Below, piece by piece: positions 11,581-23,299 of a stretch of 64,000 nucleotides of DNA. The stretch's first letter is position 1; every line of letters starts with the position of its first letter. Origin of the DNA: Heliocybe sulcata. Lineage: Eukaryota; Basidiomycota; Agaricomycetes; Gloeophyllales; Gloeophyllaceae. Location: the NCBI GenBank assembly GCA_004369045.1, contig ML213514.1, positions 852,596 to 916,595 on the forward strand, read 5' to 3'. The notes beneath the pieces were generated by a model. That model searched no databases, was not told where the DNA came from, and saw only the letters and a program-made list of their open reading frames with translations. The translations under genes were made by a program, and so were the position numbers.

Positions 11581-12201
11581 CTAGCCTTGATACTCCTTCC
11601 ACTTCGTCATCCTCTCCTGCAAATTGACAATGTCGCCGTCGCACACGAAAGTACCATCTCCCCTATGATGGAAGGCCTTCCAATCCCTCTTCTCCACGTC
11701 AAGCCACCCTCTCACCACCTTCAACACCCACATATTGTACTTGCTCACCATCTTCGTATCCTCCACCTTGCACTCAAAGTTGGCCATACATTCCTTGACC
11801 AATGGAGCCCCGACCACGCTCGCCTTCAGAGGCGTCAATTCGAACTTGTCGAACTTGTCGATGCCCTCGCCAGAACAGTTACCGATGTCGACGACCTTCT
11901 CGATCAAGTCCACCGTAGGGATAGCTAAGACGCACTCTTTCGTCTTCTTCAGCGCTGCGTAGCTATAGTCCCAAGGCCCAATGATAGCGCCCAGAAGAGG
12001 AGGATCATGTTGTATGACCATATGAAAACCGATGGTCATCAAGTAGGGCCTCTGTTCATCCTGCGACGTGCCCTGCGTCGACAAGAGCACCACCGGGCCA
12101 GGCTCAAGTAGACGATAGGCCTTCTCGGGTGGGTAGTCCTCGACCATTGAGGGCAGCGGGAGAGTAGTCTCAAACTCTGCCCTCTTTCTCTTCGGTGGCA
12201 T
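11581..12201 (-). CDS. flavin reductase-like FMN-binding split-barrel protein
   Basis: An intron-less frame of 206 residues from ATG at 12201. The body matches the flavin-reductase-like split barrel: LLEPGPVVLLST, then YLMTIGFHMVIQHDPPLLG, then KKTKECVLAIPT, ending with a strand-rich segment containing GAPLVKECMANFECKV. Members bind FMN and act as reductase components or as uncharacterised oxidoreductases. Substrate and partner cannot be deduced here. The N-terminus starts with a basic MPPKRKR run and no signal peptide, so a cytosolic or nuclear place is likely. The length fits the family. It lies tail-to-tail with the secreted protein upstream. Confidence 0.8.
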   Translation of the reverse strand: MPPKRKRAEFETTLPLPSMVEDYPPEKAYRLLEPGPVVLLSTQGTSQDEQRPYLMTIGFHMVIQHDPPLLGAIIGPWDYSYAALKKTKECVLAIPTVDLIEKVVDIGNCSGEGIDKFDKFELTPLKASVVGAPLVKECMANFECKVEDTKMVSKYNMWVLKVVRGWLDVEKRDWKAFHHRGDGTFVCDGDIVNLQERMTKWKEYQG

Positions 12202-12572
12202 AGTGCGAAGAGATCGAAAGCGTTACTAATATTAATGTGTTATTGAAGTGGGATGGAGATTCGCTTCTAACTCCGTATCCGGGCCGCAAACAGCCGAGGT
12301 GGACCGCGCATTGAGAACACAACTGGGAGCTTTTCTTCTAAAGCATAACGTGTTTATTTCCATGCTATGATCATACACATCTCGACATAGTGCTACGGGG
12401 GGCTAGCAAGTACCTTCAGATTCCGGACCAAAAACGAGCGATACAAAGTCCCAAGTAGAAAAGAACGTCGATTGCAGGGTGGCCACTACTTCCATGACAG
12501 GGCATACTCCCCATTCTTGCGCTTGTTGGCCTCAAGATCGATTTCAGGTGAGGAGCCTGATGGCAATGTGAG

Positions 12573-14086
12573 TTACGTGCTTGACATTGTGCACAAGTGG
12601 CTCAAAAACGTACTGGTGGTATCCTCATCTATACCTGGCTCGGCAGCCTTCTTGGTGTCCGTCAACTCGAACTCGTCACGGTGGATCTAGGAAATTATCT
12701 TTCGGTGAAAAAGACTAGAGGAAAGGTTGGTATGAACACTCACGGTGGCGACGGTGGAGACATGTATGCCACTGACGGCCTGCGACTCTCCATGTCTGTC
12801 TTTCCACGCCGTATCAGTGATCACCTGTCCAGAGCGACCGCTTCCATCGCCGTTGGAGTTCACGCGTGAGTTCAGCGTGGAGAGGAGGGAGTTGGAGTAT
12901 AGCTTAGGGAGGGCAAGATTGAAGATGAGATGGACCGGTGAAGGCTACATGCATGTCGTCAGGAAGGCGCAGGATAAGCGTGGGCGCAAAAGGACGTACC
13001 ACTGCAAGGTAGAGGATGAGGTCGAGGACTGCCCAGAGGGCGGTTAACATTCCCGTCTGAACGGTCACTATGTGGGAACGCGATGTGAGTTTTCGTAGAG
13101 CGGAGTGAGCACAAAGCTTACCTCTTATCAATCTCGTAATAATGTGGTCGGTAGCTACAAAGCCTGTCCGATTGCGCCTCTGTGCTCCGGCGTAAGTGTC
13201 AAGCGGACTTACGAGAGGGAGTTACAAGCATACCAAGTAAAATGTGAGGGTGAAAGTGATCATGCAGTCGATGACGGCTGCGAGGACCAGCCACACAACG
13301 ATGGGAACTTTAACTTGCCACCTGTTCCACTCGACGAAGGGCGTGATGATGCTGCCGGCGATGCCAGTCCCAGCCGCACCCACTAGGGGAAGTATAAGGT
13401 AAACGAAAGTACGAGCAGAGGACATTGGCAACGTACCGAACTGAATGATAATGAGGGTGGAGATGAGCATAAAGAACCATTTCATGTGCGTCAGTCGATA
13501 CACCCGCCAAGCGAAGAAGCCTTGGACGGTGGCAGCGATAACTCCCTGAAATTCAGGGTCAGATAATGGCCAGATTATGAACAAAAATGTACCCACGACT
13601 AGAATAGGCCCTGTACCCGCCCGCCAATTGCCGTTGGATGCTGCTACAAAGTCGCCTACACATACGATATCAGACGGAATGCATATACATGAGGCTGTTG
13701 GAGGCTTACCGAAGTCGGTGATAGTGTAGCCATAAGCCACTGCGCATTCGAACCCGGTGTTAAGAGTATCCATGCCAAGAAGCCACCAGACCTAACATAT
13801 ATTTAGTGACTGCATGCGACGTGGTATGGAGGGAGGTACGCACCAGCATCCTGATGCGTACGCTGTCGCTGTGAAAATTGCGAGATGATTAGCTCCCATC
13901 GGGGACAGAGTGATGGTATCTTACGTTTTGAAGGTGATCAAGTACATGTAGATCTGCGTGCACACACATCCGAAAAGGAACGTGTTGAACAGGACGCCTA
14001 TCAGCGTAGGGCCGAGCCTGCAACGGCATTAGTCCGCTGTACAAGCTACCATCGTCGGGGACTTACACAAGATCCATAACAGCCAT
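12573..14086 (-). CDS. DUF6534-type integral membrane protein
   Basis: Multi-exon gene starting at ATG 14086 and ending TAA at 12573-12575. The spliced product has several hydrophobic helices in the order of the Agaricomycete DUF6534 family: LGPTLIGVLFNTFLFG, then the QIYMYLITFK loop, WWLLGMDTLNTGFECAV, then VIAATVQGFFAWRVYRL with the basic Trp-Arg-Val motif. Further on come LISTLIIIQF, WLVLAAVIDCMITFTLTFYL and the C-terminal block TVQTGMLTALWAVLDLILYL. The last is followed by PVHLIFNLALPKLYSNSLL and LNSR. About seven membrane spans are expected. No function is established for the family. The tail is hydrophilic and ends after an exon reading IHRDEFELTD. Exon frames join cleanly. Individual junctions in the middle are by eye. 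Confidence 0.82.
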
Positions 14087-15818
14087 CTTGGGTGAGGTTG
14101 AGCGGGAGGGACGTCGAGAGTTGAGGGAACGGTATCCACCTGTCAACCCGCCACCAGCCTATTGTTTATGTATTGAACGGTCAATACACTCTGGTTATGG
14201 TCAGGTCCGCTGAGCAGTACTGGTGGCTTGATGTCAGCCGGAGGGGCACGGAGGAGAGTGGAATACTGATGGTGCGGAAGCACCGTAAATGGATGAGCGA
14301 ATCCGTCAGATTTGGGGTCGCCACAGCGAAGCCTGCAGCCGAGACCGGTGGGCACCGCCACATTCCTGACAGGTCGGATCCAAATGAATAGACGGCTCGC
14401 GATCAATGGCTCATAAGGATCCTTTTTCCAGGCACCGATTTGGCAGGAAAAGCTCCGTCGTTCGGGAAAGGCCTCCTATCGAAGTTCATCAGTTCACTCG
14501 CCCCTGGAAGCAGGAAAGCAATCGTTCAATTCTGATGCGCTGCCGGACAACGCCTGTACTTGCTTAGCATTCCTGAACTCAGCTCCAGCGATATTTCAAG
14601 TATGATCTGGGTCAGACTAGAATTTGAAGTGAGACCGCCCGCCTCTTCTATGTGTCTCGTCAAGTTCAAGACGAGAGAATCATCCACCAACCGAGGGGAG
14701 CACTCACCTGGTCCAAGATGCTCTCCAAGTGCGAGTCACCGCCGACTCCGGTTGAAAAGCGCATTTGAGAATTGCTGACGGTACTCGGTATACGGTATAG
14801 CTTGTGACTGGGGTAAAGCCCCTCTACTGATCGTCAGACATGCGTTTCGCATCCGTGCGCCGGTCTTTGTGGGGATAGCATGTTCGTCTTGAAGATCCTA
14901 GAGGGTCCTAGAGGGTCCGATATTCCGGTGCAGGTCATTTGCACGGCTAATAAGCCCATCCAACTGGAGTTGATCCGCTTTCAATGCATAGAATACCGCA
15001 TATACCGAGCATGATTGTGGCCTGACGATCGCGGTTCAACAGGAGGTTGACAACTTGGTCAAGAGCTCGCCACAGACAAGTCCAGAGTTCGGGCGCCGTC
15101 GTGTGAATTGGTCATCGGCCCGTCCCAATACTATGATTGCCCTTGGTCCACGCAGGATTGGAAAGTTGTCCGGCTCGCGCCCTTCATGGTTGTTAAAGAG
15201 CCAAGTCTTGACAGTATTAGTAGTAGCTTGTACAGGATTCATCTTCAAGTGTCAGCGAGGGCGTCCAGTGTCAAAGGCTACCAATTAGTGAGAGTGGAGG
15301 GCCCCGATGGCGCAATTCACTCACATATATGAATTTGAAACATGCGTCCAGGCTACAGTGACATCGGCTCGCCAATAATAATCAGACTCTATCCATAGTT
15401 GACGGGAACAGTCGGTTTCAACAAAGGCAGCGATCCCAACAAAATGCTGCTCACTGCCATGAGCAGGCGGGGGTAGCACGAATCTTAAGGATACCGCAGG
15501 GAGATATTGTTCGCTCGACTTGAACGACGCACACCCGGAGTACACCGCTTCATAGTTCTGCCATGAATGTCGAATGCCTCCGCTCCATCGCTCCTCCACG
15601 ACGTCCGGCGCGTGCCTGGGGACATTGAGTACGGCTAGCGTCAATGAATGTTAGGGCTGCTGGCATTGGACTTGGCTCATATAGTTCCTAAACGGCTTGC
15701 TCGTGTAGATGCTCCGTGATTCACGAGATCCTGTCAATGGAAGAGGCACCAATGATCCCAGTACGGCCACGATATTGAACGGTGCAAGAAGCGGTTCAGC
15801 TGGATGTCCCACGTACAA
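14087..15818. other. 1.7-kb stretch without a confident gene
   Basis: There is a minus-strand chain of open frames (about 15884-15651, 15644-15321 and 15248-15036) that could be exons of one unrecognised gene, with GTGAGT after the middle frame. No domain is recognisable and no good first ATG or consistent splice set was found. A short direct duplication (CCTAGAGGGT twice) lies at about 14898-14920. Otherwise I see nothing. Confidence 0.35.
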
Positions 15819-18426
15819 TGTTCCCGTTCTTCTCCTTTCATACATCACATCATGACCAATGGCTTCACCGTCACTGCACTGCACCCATGGGAAGCGTCAG
15901 GTTCTCGGAGGAGTTCGCAGGACATGCAGCGTACGCCATCACTACCTTAGTGAAATACTCGTCCCAGCGCCTGGCTACCATGACTCGCAAGGAACACCGC
16001 CGGCCGTATGAAGTGTTACTGGACTTCGATGATCCTAAAAATATTGTACATTTCGAGACATCTCGTGCGGCTATTAGGTTAGGCGATAAGGACGCATCGA
16101 TATCTCTCGACAGTGCTTCCGTTGTTTCCAACCTACCAGGCCCAGGACGAACAGTGGGGAACGTGGTCTCAGAGCTCGGACGCAGGTTAGAACGTTCACT
16201 GAATCTTGGTTCTCGCTCGGACGCGGAGCCGAGCGTTACGCTTCGTTTTGATGATGCGTAAGATCTCTTCGCCTTCAGTCAATCTGCTCAGAAGATATAT
16301 CATGAAGGCGAGGAAGTCGCAGCACTATCTCCTGCTAGTGTCTCGACATGCTCGAACATCCCTGGGCCTGGCCGGACAATGGATAAGTTGCTGTCGTTTT
16401 TGGGTAGGAGGCTCGAAGGTTTACTGAGCTCTGCAGGCGATCGTATGGGACTCGGCACGTCTCGCATTATGCGGAAGATAGGTCCCCGCTCGAGCACACT
16501 CTTCCATTGCGTGCGGTGCGGCCACTGGATGTATTCATACCCCATGTACTTTGGAAGGACATTGGGAGGGGAACTCTTCTCCGTCGATGTGATAAACTGG
16601 ATTTTCCAAGCGACATGCAAGGAGTGCAGACCGAAACACATCCATGAGCTTTCGCAGGACGACCGCCTCTGCCGGAGGTTGATCAAGGTTTTACTCAGGT
16701 CAGTCGACTCAGATCTCACATCCTTCCGCGGTCTCGTCTCATATCTATTGCATAGGAGCAAGAACATCGTCTCTCTCCATCAGACCATTACATATGTCGC
16801 GACGCTTCTGAGTCTTCACCCTAACTTCAACGCGACATTCTCCGCTCAAGGCTTATCGTCCGCTTTGGAGAGTCTCTACGATCGCTGGGGACGATATCGC
16901 GACACTGACCCACTGTTAGCCCGCTCCTATTGCGTCCTACGAGTCCTAGACGAAGATCAGGTTCTCTGTAGATTCGCACAGCTCCAAGAGACGGATCTGG
17001 CATTTACCGACGGCGCATGGCAGGATGGTCGCAAGATAGACTCTCTAGTCCATCGATACCGGTGCACATTGGTTGAGCTCCTTCAGCTTACTCTGTGAGT
17101 AATTCAATCTGCCATGCACTTCGTCCGAATGATTGAATTGGACCAAAGCGATCCTCGTCTAGGCAGCTTGGCAGCCGTGCAAGTGATGCTCGCCACAGTC
17201 CATGATACGTGGCGTTATGGTCGCATGGCGAACCTATGTAGTGTTTTCACTCCGCTAATCGAGCGCTGGTGGTATTCAGTCGCATGCGGGGATAGTATCA
17301 TCTCCAAGATGTTGTTCCATATTTACCACAACGTCACTGAGACGGATCCAGATCTTCTATGGAGGACAATGTTGCTGCCAGCCTTGCGTGCGCTCGTACT
17401 GTCAGGCCCAAAGTAAGTACCCTTTGATGCACAGCACTATTGGGGTCTCACCAGTCCAAGCCACACAAATACCAGCGACTTCGAGGCAGTAGAGACACTC
17501 CTGTCTCTTCACGTGGACGGTTTGTCATTCCGCCTGGAAATGAGCAGAGACATCATCCAGGCTCTGCGCAGCGTGCAATCGAAAGCAGTGCTTCCCGAGC
17601 ACGCGAGGGTGCAAGGATGGTGCCAGCACCTCCTAGAACCATATTTCAAGTGGTATGCCGCAGTCAAGCAAGAACTGAGCGAGCTACGGAGCGGCATGAC
17701 TGTCATGTTGAAAAGACATCGGTATATCGAGTTATGCACAGAACTGAACCGCATGCTGCCTCGGTTAGAGACTACATATGTCTATCGATGGGCTGAGACT
17801 GACACCCTCCCATCAGATGCAATACACGAATCTTGGGTAACCTGGAGGACACCGTAGCAGACTTTCTGGACATCCTTCGAGTGCGAACATTGTCCGTTGT
17901 GGAACAGGCGAGGCTGGAGTACCTCCTCGAGCACCTCTCCGACTTCCAGCGGCCCGAGAGCGTCGAAGCACGTCCAAGCCGAGAGCGTACCTTGCTCGAG
18001 TTCCTGGACTCCGCAGCTCCGCCAGCGATTCTCGGCAGTGGCCGGGAGCCGTCCGTGCTGCACATCCGCCGCCTGCCAAAGACCAGTCAAGATCAAGAAC
18101 TGGATTTTACATTCGAAGAGATCACGCTGTCTGCACGGACAGCGTCGCCCCAATTCAGAACGGAGGAGCTTCACTGTGAGCACGTACGCCAGCACATGCG
18201 CTGGGTGCCGATGTCGGACTATGACACACTCGACGACTCCTTCATGCTGATAACGGTCCCCGTGAGTGCTGAATGTATATTGTCGACCGAAGATGAAGGA
18301 GAGTTGAAGTATTACATTGTGGGACAAGATATACTGGAAGGACATGCAGAGCTGTTTGGCAACAATGATTTCTACGTGCTGGGGGTGTGCAGATCGCGGG
18401 CGAGGCAAGTTTACTGGGCGTACTGA
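15819..18426 (+). CDS. unrecognised multi-exon protein with CxxC pairs
   Basis: I do not recognise this protein. A chain of long open exons supports a real gene: 15819-16257, 16339-17094, 17149-17412, one starting at 17455, and a final exon from about 17817 to the stop at 18424-18426. It yields roughly 750-800 residues with no signal peptide or membrane span. The second exon holds two CxxC pairs (HCVRCGHW and TCKECR) about 40 residues apart, which could bind a metal. The segments LPGPGRTVGNVVSELGRRLE and IPGPGRTMDKLLSFLGRRLE, one on each side of the first intron, are an internal duplication. The rest looks alpha-helical, with repeated Leu-rich stretches. The intron between about 17728 and 17816 is uncertain. 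It converges on the RING gene, with only 48 nt between the stops. Confidence 0.6.
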
Positions 18427-18474
18427 GCGATCCACAAGGCGATAGTGGAAATGACAGGACATGTCCCTGGCGCG

Positions 18475-19538
18475 TTACAGGCTCAACACTGTCCTGGGCT
18501 TCAGACCAATCACGCCTCCACCCTTGCCATCCCAGCCTGGTATTGTCGCGCGGCATACCGGGCACCTAGTTACCCATATCCAGCACCGCGACAGCAACCA
18601 CCCCATCAGGAGTCTTGCGCTACACAAAGACGACAGAAAACGCACCTAGCAAGGTTGGCCTCCCTGGGCATCATCCCCATTGTCCGTGCTAGCGAGGTCT
18701 TGACCGCGGTAAAGATGCACTCACCGCAGCACACATGGCCGCAGGGCGTGAGCGTCGCATATGTTGGAGGGCAGAAGCATATGGGGCAGGTGTAGGCGGA
18801 GAGAGGATCGATAGTGTCCCCTCCAGGAGCTGGCATCGATTCCGGGACATGGGGGGAAACCGAGGATGGAGCCGCAGGCTGGGTGGATGAGAAAGAAGGG
18901 CCGGCCAGTGGAAGCTCGGAAAAGAAAGCATCAACATCGATGGGTTCTGGTTGTAGGGTCAGCGGGTCCGGAGATTGGGCGGGAAGTGTTCTGGAGGTTT
19001 GGGGAAGAGAATCTACGTGGGCGGTAGGCCTTGATTGGTCAAATATCCTTCGCATTTCTGCGTCCAAGCTGCTAGATGGAATGTGCTCGATATCACCGTC
19101 AGATGGCATGTCAGAGACGTCGACCACGACTCCTTCCAAGCTGACCCTCCTCCGCTTCTTCGCTCTTCCTGATGTAGATGATTCAGCTGCGGCTAGCTCC
19201 ACTCTCTTCTTGCCCCCCGAACTCATGCTAGCATCCGTCTGCATTTGAGATCCTGAGCTTGAAGAAGGCCCTGCCCTTCCGTCCATAGTTAAGCCCCCAT
19301 AGGCCGCGGCGGCAATGTTGACTGGGTCGTTGGTAGCAATAGATGCCAAGCTCCCGAAGTTGGAAGGACCAGACCGGGTAGCAGATGATGCTCTTGACGA
19401 CGCACTGGAAGAAGCTCGCGATGACATTCCTCCCCGAGAGCGAGCTCTGGATCGATAGGGACGAGGCGGCCGGCTGGTTGAAGGAGCAGGGAGCGGGTCG
19501 TCAGCATGGCTGATCTGCCGAGTTTCTCGCGGAGACAT
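18475..19538 (-). CDS. C3HC4 RING-finger protein (probable E3 ubiquitin ligase)
   Basis: Two exons, 19538-18646 and 18565-18475, give about 326 residues. The long N-terminal part is Ser/Pro/Arg-rich and probably disordered. It contains a nuclear-localisation-like run (AKKRRR) and an acidic IDVDAFFSELP patch. The C-terminus is a RING: CPICFCPPTYATLTPCGHVC, GEC, then after a Thr/Met-rich insert ARCPVCRATIPGW. This supplies the Cys3-His-Cys4 ligands. The last Cys pair is encoded by the second exon, so a reading that stops in the intron would lose the RING. The layout resembles SUMO-targeted ligases of the Slx8/RNF4 kind, which ubiquitylate nuclear proteins, but no clear SUMO-interaction motif was confirmed. 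The start is the first in-frame ATG (MSPRETRQ). Confidence 0.82.
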
Positions 19539-20551
19539 GCGAGTCGAGACCACAGTAATAACTGAAAGTGTGATACTGAGTGGCTCGACGACAGGGAGCG
19601 AGAGCAGAAGCAGGAGGACGAGGGGCGCAGACAACTACGGAGACGTTCGAGGTTTAACTTCGCTGTGCAGTTTCGCTGTGCAGTGGCGCGCAATGCGTGG
19701 CTCTCCGCGGCAGTGGCGAAGTCTCCTATGTTTGCTTTAATCGTTTCTTGTATCAGCGGTATGCCTCACAAAACATACGAAACGGAGTTGTATAATATTT
19801 TCAATTGACTGAACAGCACTTAGGAGGCTTTAGTGAAAGATCTGATGTTGGAAAAATTGTCTAGTTCCCCGCTTTGCAGTCTGACAGAGACCGAGCATTC
19901 ACCATCAACTCCACCTCTCGCAATTGAAAGGCTGCTGAAAGCTTACAGTGGATAGTTGGTCAGTTTTGAGAAAGCGCAATTGATGATTTAATCTACGAGC
20001 ACGGCGCCTACTTACCCAGCTCATTAACCGGACACGTGCTCGTTATCACCTATGTCGTGAACAGGCTGCATCTAAGGCTTGTGTAATGCTTTTATTAGTT
20101 CCTTCCGTTTCTTCGGAATGATTTTCATTTGCTTGGGACCGATTGTGAACGAGTGTCTTCCAATACCTCGGCGCTGCCCCGCAGGAGCATGGTTTTGGCG
20201 CAGACGGTACACATGGTTACATGTTATTCAGGAAAAGGAGGACCAGCTCTCAAAATTGGACAGGCCTTGAAACCAAATTAATCACGGGGTGTGCTTGCCA
20301 CGGATTTCCCTGCCTTGATTTCTGCAGTTGACATGAGTATTTAGAGTTATTTGTTCTTTGTGGCAGACCAGCTTGGCCAATCAGAGCAAACAAGTACTTA
20401 CATCCAAATAAGCCGCAGCGGCCGCCACGTCTCGTACGCGGGTCACAGTCCGCGCTGCACACGGTCCATCAAACTACATGCCATTGAGCTGGCATCTGGC
20501 AACTGTTTTCTTTTAATTGTTACGGTCTGAAGGTCTTGGTGCTTTTCTACG
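19539..20551. other. intergenic, divergent promoter region
   Basis: This lies between the RING gene (minus) and ERV41 (plus). Open frames here, for example 20079-20270, show no domain. AT-rich patches occur around 19790-19860. Nothing else is seen. Confidence 0.4.
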
Positions 20552-22396
20552 ATGTCGCTGGGAGCGGAAGGTGAAGAGTCCATCCTGGACAAGCTTGATA
20601 GTATGGCGCCGGCATCGCTCCAGGAATTCGATGCTTTCCCGAAGCTTCCGTCGACGTACAAGGAGAGAACGGAGTCAAGAGGCTTTCTCACTGTCTTCGT
20701 TGCTTTGCTGGCTTTCGTGCTTGTTCTGAATGACGTCGGGGAGTTTATCTGGGGATGGCCCGATTATGAATTTAGTGTGGACAGTGACAAGGGGAGTTTC
20801 ATGAAGATCAATGTGGATATGGTTATCAATATGCCATGCGCATGTGAGTCAACGATCGTAGCTGCAGCGGGTCATGTTAATTATGAAGGCAGATTTGAGT
20901 GTGGACCTACGAGACGCCCTGGGCGATCGACTCTACCTGAGCGACGGTTTCAAGCGTGACCCTACGCACTTCAATATTGGACAAGCAACTCTGCTCAAGT
21001 GCGTACGCTGGCCCTATCTCATGTTCACGACTCTCTGATGGTATCATGCAGGACCCACCAGGAAGGTCTATCTGCAACTCAAGCAGTCGCCCAATCACGC
21101 AGATCCCGTGGGCTCTTTGACACGCTCTTCCGCCGTGGTCCTCCCGCATTCAAGCCCACGTACAATTACGAGAAGGGCGGAGGCGCTTGCAGGATCTACG
21201 GTAGTCAGGAAGTTAAGAAAGTGACAGGTGCGGTTGTCTAGCTACTGCCATTGAGAAGGGCGCCTGTGACTGACCGCGATTCGTCTTTTCAGCGAATTTG
21301 CATATCACCACACTCGGTCATGGGTACGCAAGCGCGCGCCATGTGGACCATAAATACATGAACCTGTCGCACGTCATCACAGAGTTTTCATTCGGGCCTT
21401 ACATCCCCGATATCTCCCAGCCGCTCGATTACTCGTTCGAGATGGCTGAAGAACGTAAGCTTGCCATGGTTCACGTTTAGGTTTTGTCGTCATCTCATTT
21501 CCTTCCCCATTCTTTCCAGCCTTTATGGCCTACCAGTATTTCCTGCACGTCGTCCCAACTACCTATATTGCTCCCCGCTCCTCGCCCCTGTATACGCATC
21601 AATACAGCGTCACACACTACACGCGTACCCTCGAGCCGGACCGCGGCACCCCTGGTATCTTCTTCAAGTTCGATCTGGACCCCATGCAGATCACGATCCA
21701 CCAGCGCACCACGACACTCATCCAATTCTTTATAAGGTGCTTCACGTCGATTTGTAAGCTTGTTTGCCTCTCAACTTACGCATGGTACATAGATGTGTCG
21801 GCGTGATCGGCGGAATCTTTGTCTGCTCGAGCTACGCCATCCGCATCACGACCCGGGCCGTCGAATCCATTTCAGGCGCAGACAAACAGCAAGGCATCGT
21901 CGCTGCGGAGGCGACGGGCGTTCAATCTAGACGCAAATGGCAGGGTGGAGAGCTCAGGGCTCGGAACCAGTCTATCGGCAAGGTGGTCAGGCAGGGCAAC
22001 AGCTGGCTGGTCGAAGGAGGCTCGCCGTACGGCTCGTACGCAGGCACCCCGGTAACCGGTGTTTATCCAGGGACGCCAGCGGGGACGCCGTACCCGCCCC
22101 TACCGCCTTCGTATCCCAACTCGCCGTACGCCGGACCTCCGTCTACGCTGCCAGGATCGAGCTTTGGGCTAGGGCTTGGCCCGAACAGTGCGTTTGGACC
22201 TGCGCCTTCACCGAGGCCTCGGATGGGCAACTTCCCGAGCTCGCCGTATTTGCCCCAGACTCCGGCGGGCTACTCGCATTTCCCGCCGACGCCCAACCCG
22301 GAGGCGACCGGGTTCCCCAGGACTACGCCATCTCCTGATGCGAGAGCGCATCCGAGCGGGGGGAGTGTGAGCGGGATTCCGAAGAAAGATGATTAA
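20552..22396 (+). CDS. ERV41: ERV41-like ER-Golgi cargo receptor (ERGIC2 family)
   Basis: A COPII-vesicle membrane protein that pairs with Erv46 and cycles between ER and Golgi as a cargo or retrieval receptor. Exon 1 (20552-20843) encodes the cytosolic N-terminus, FPKLPSTYKERTESRG, then the first membrane helix (FLTVFVALLAFVLVL). Exon 2 (20893-20998) carries the lumenal block SVDLRDALGDRLYLSDGF. Later exons carry ACRIYGSQEVKKV, HVITEFSFGPYIPDI, the conserved YQYFLHVVPTTY segment, and GIFFKFDLDPMQI before the second helix (VGVIGGIFVCSSYAI). The cytosolic tail is unusually long, about 160 residues, and rich in Gly/Pro/Tyr/Ser. It ends in KKDD, a dilysine (KKxx) COPI retrieval signal. Exon joins keep the frame. 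The product is complete. Confidence 0.9.
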
Positions 22397-23299
22397 GACG
22401 GGAAACGGAGCTGAGAGGTATGTGAAGTTATTCTTTGTGGCCAGGAAGTTCGTGGCTTATGATAGTGTGCACAGACTGGAGCATGAGAGCGTAAAAAATG
22501 TACTGTAATTGGGAAAAGGTGTATGCAACGTCCGACTTTCGTGTGCTTGTGACAGGAGGCGGCAAGTTTGCGTGTTGATGTTTACTGGGTTTGTCCCGGA
22601 TCACAGGTCCGATGGGCTGGATCCTAGGAGGTGCAATGGTGAATGTTCCTTCATCGTCCCCGTGTAGCTTTATACGGTCAGCGATCTCAAAAAAGCAGCG
22701 ACCTGGTTTAGAATACTGCGCTGCGCGCTTTGGTAACTCTGGGCAGACATATTGGCCTGGGTATATGCGCGGAACTACGTGTTGATATCTCCGTGCATTC
22801 GGCCATGATCTTTGTGGTGACACATCGCCCGAGGCGTTTGCGGGTTCGTCTATGCATTTTGACAATGTATTATTATCTGTGATCCAGCTTGTAGGTGGGA
22901 GTCGTTGTCAATTGCGTCAATTGTATAAATGAATATGGCTACTTAGTATTCTCCACGGGGGGCGGAGGTGCTGATATTAGGTTTCGTGACTGCCTTGGGC
23001 TCCCGTTTAGCTGTGAGACTGTCTTAAGGTAAGCGCCCATTACCATGCCTTATGCGGATGGCCTTTGGCGTCTACATGCCGTATGGTCGCAGGGAACGCA
23101 GGGCCAACATGCTACAGGTTCTTGCAGTGCTGGTCTGCACTCTATCTTGCAGAGACGTCTTCAAACCGTCAAGGCCGACTTGTTTTACCTGTCTTACCTC
23201 CTGAAGGCTTTCCACTGCCAAAGCGCTCTTCGGATCCCCTTCCCCGGGATTCCACTGCGAGCACCTCCCATCCAGATTCGATCGTAGGACTGGACGTGA
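22397..23299. other. 0.9-kb stretch upstream of the HET gene
   Basis: No independent gene is recognised. A frame at about 23065-23316 (with PLPKRSSDPLPRD) leads directly into the HET gene and might be its 5' exon. The splice phase I tried does not match, so I left it out of the gene model. Confidence 0.35.

Noticed and set aside
18606-19634. A longer RING protein reading straight to a stop at 18606 and starting at 19634.
   Set aside because: That reading runs into the intron and loses the last zinc-binding Cys pair. The spliced version ends at 18475. The upstream start is not ATG.
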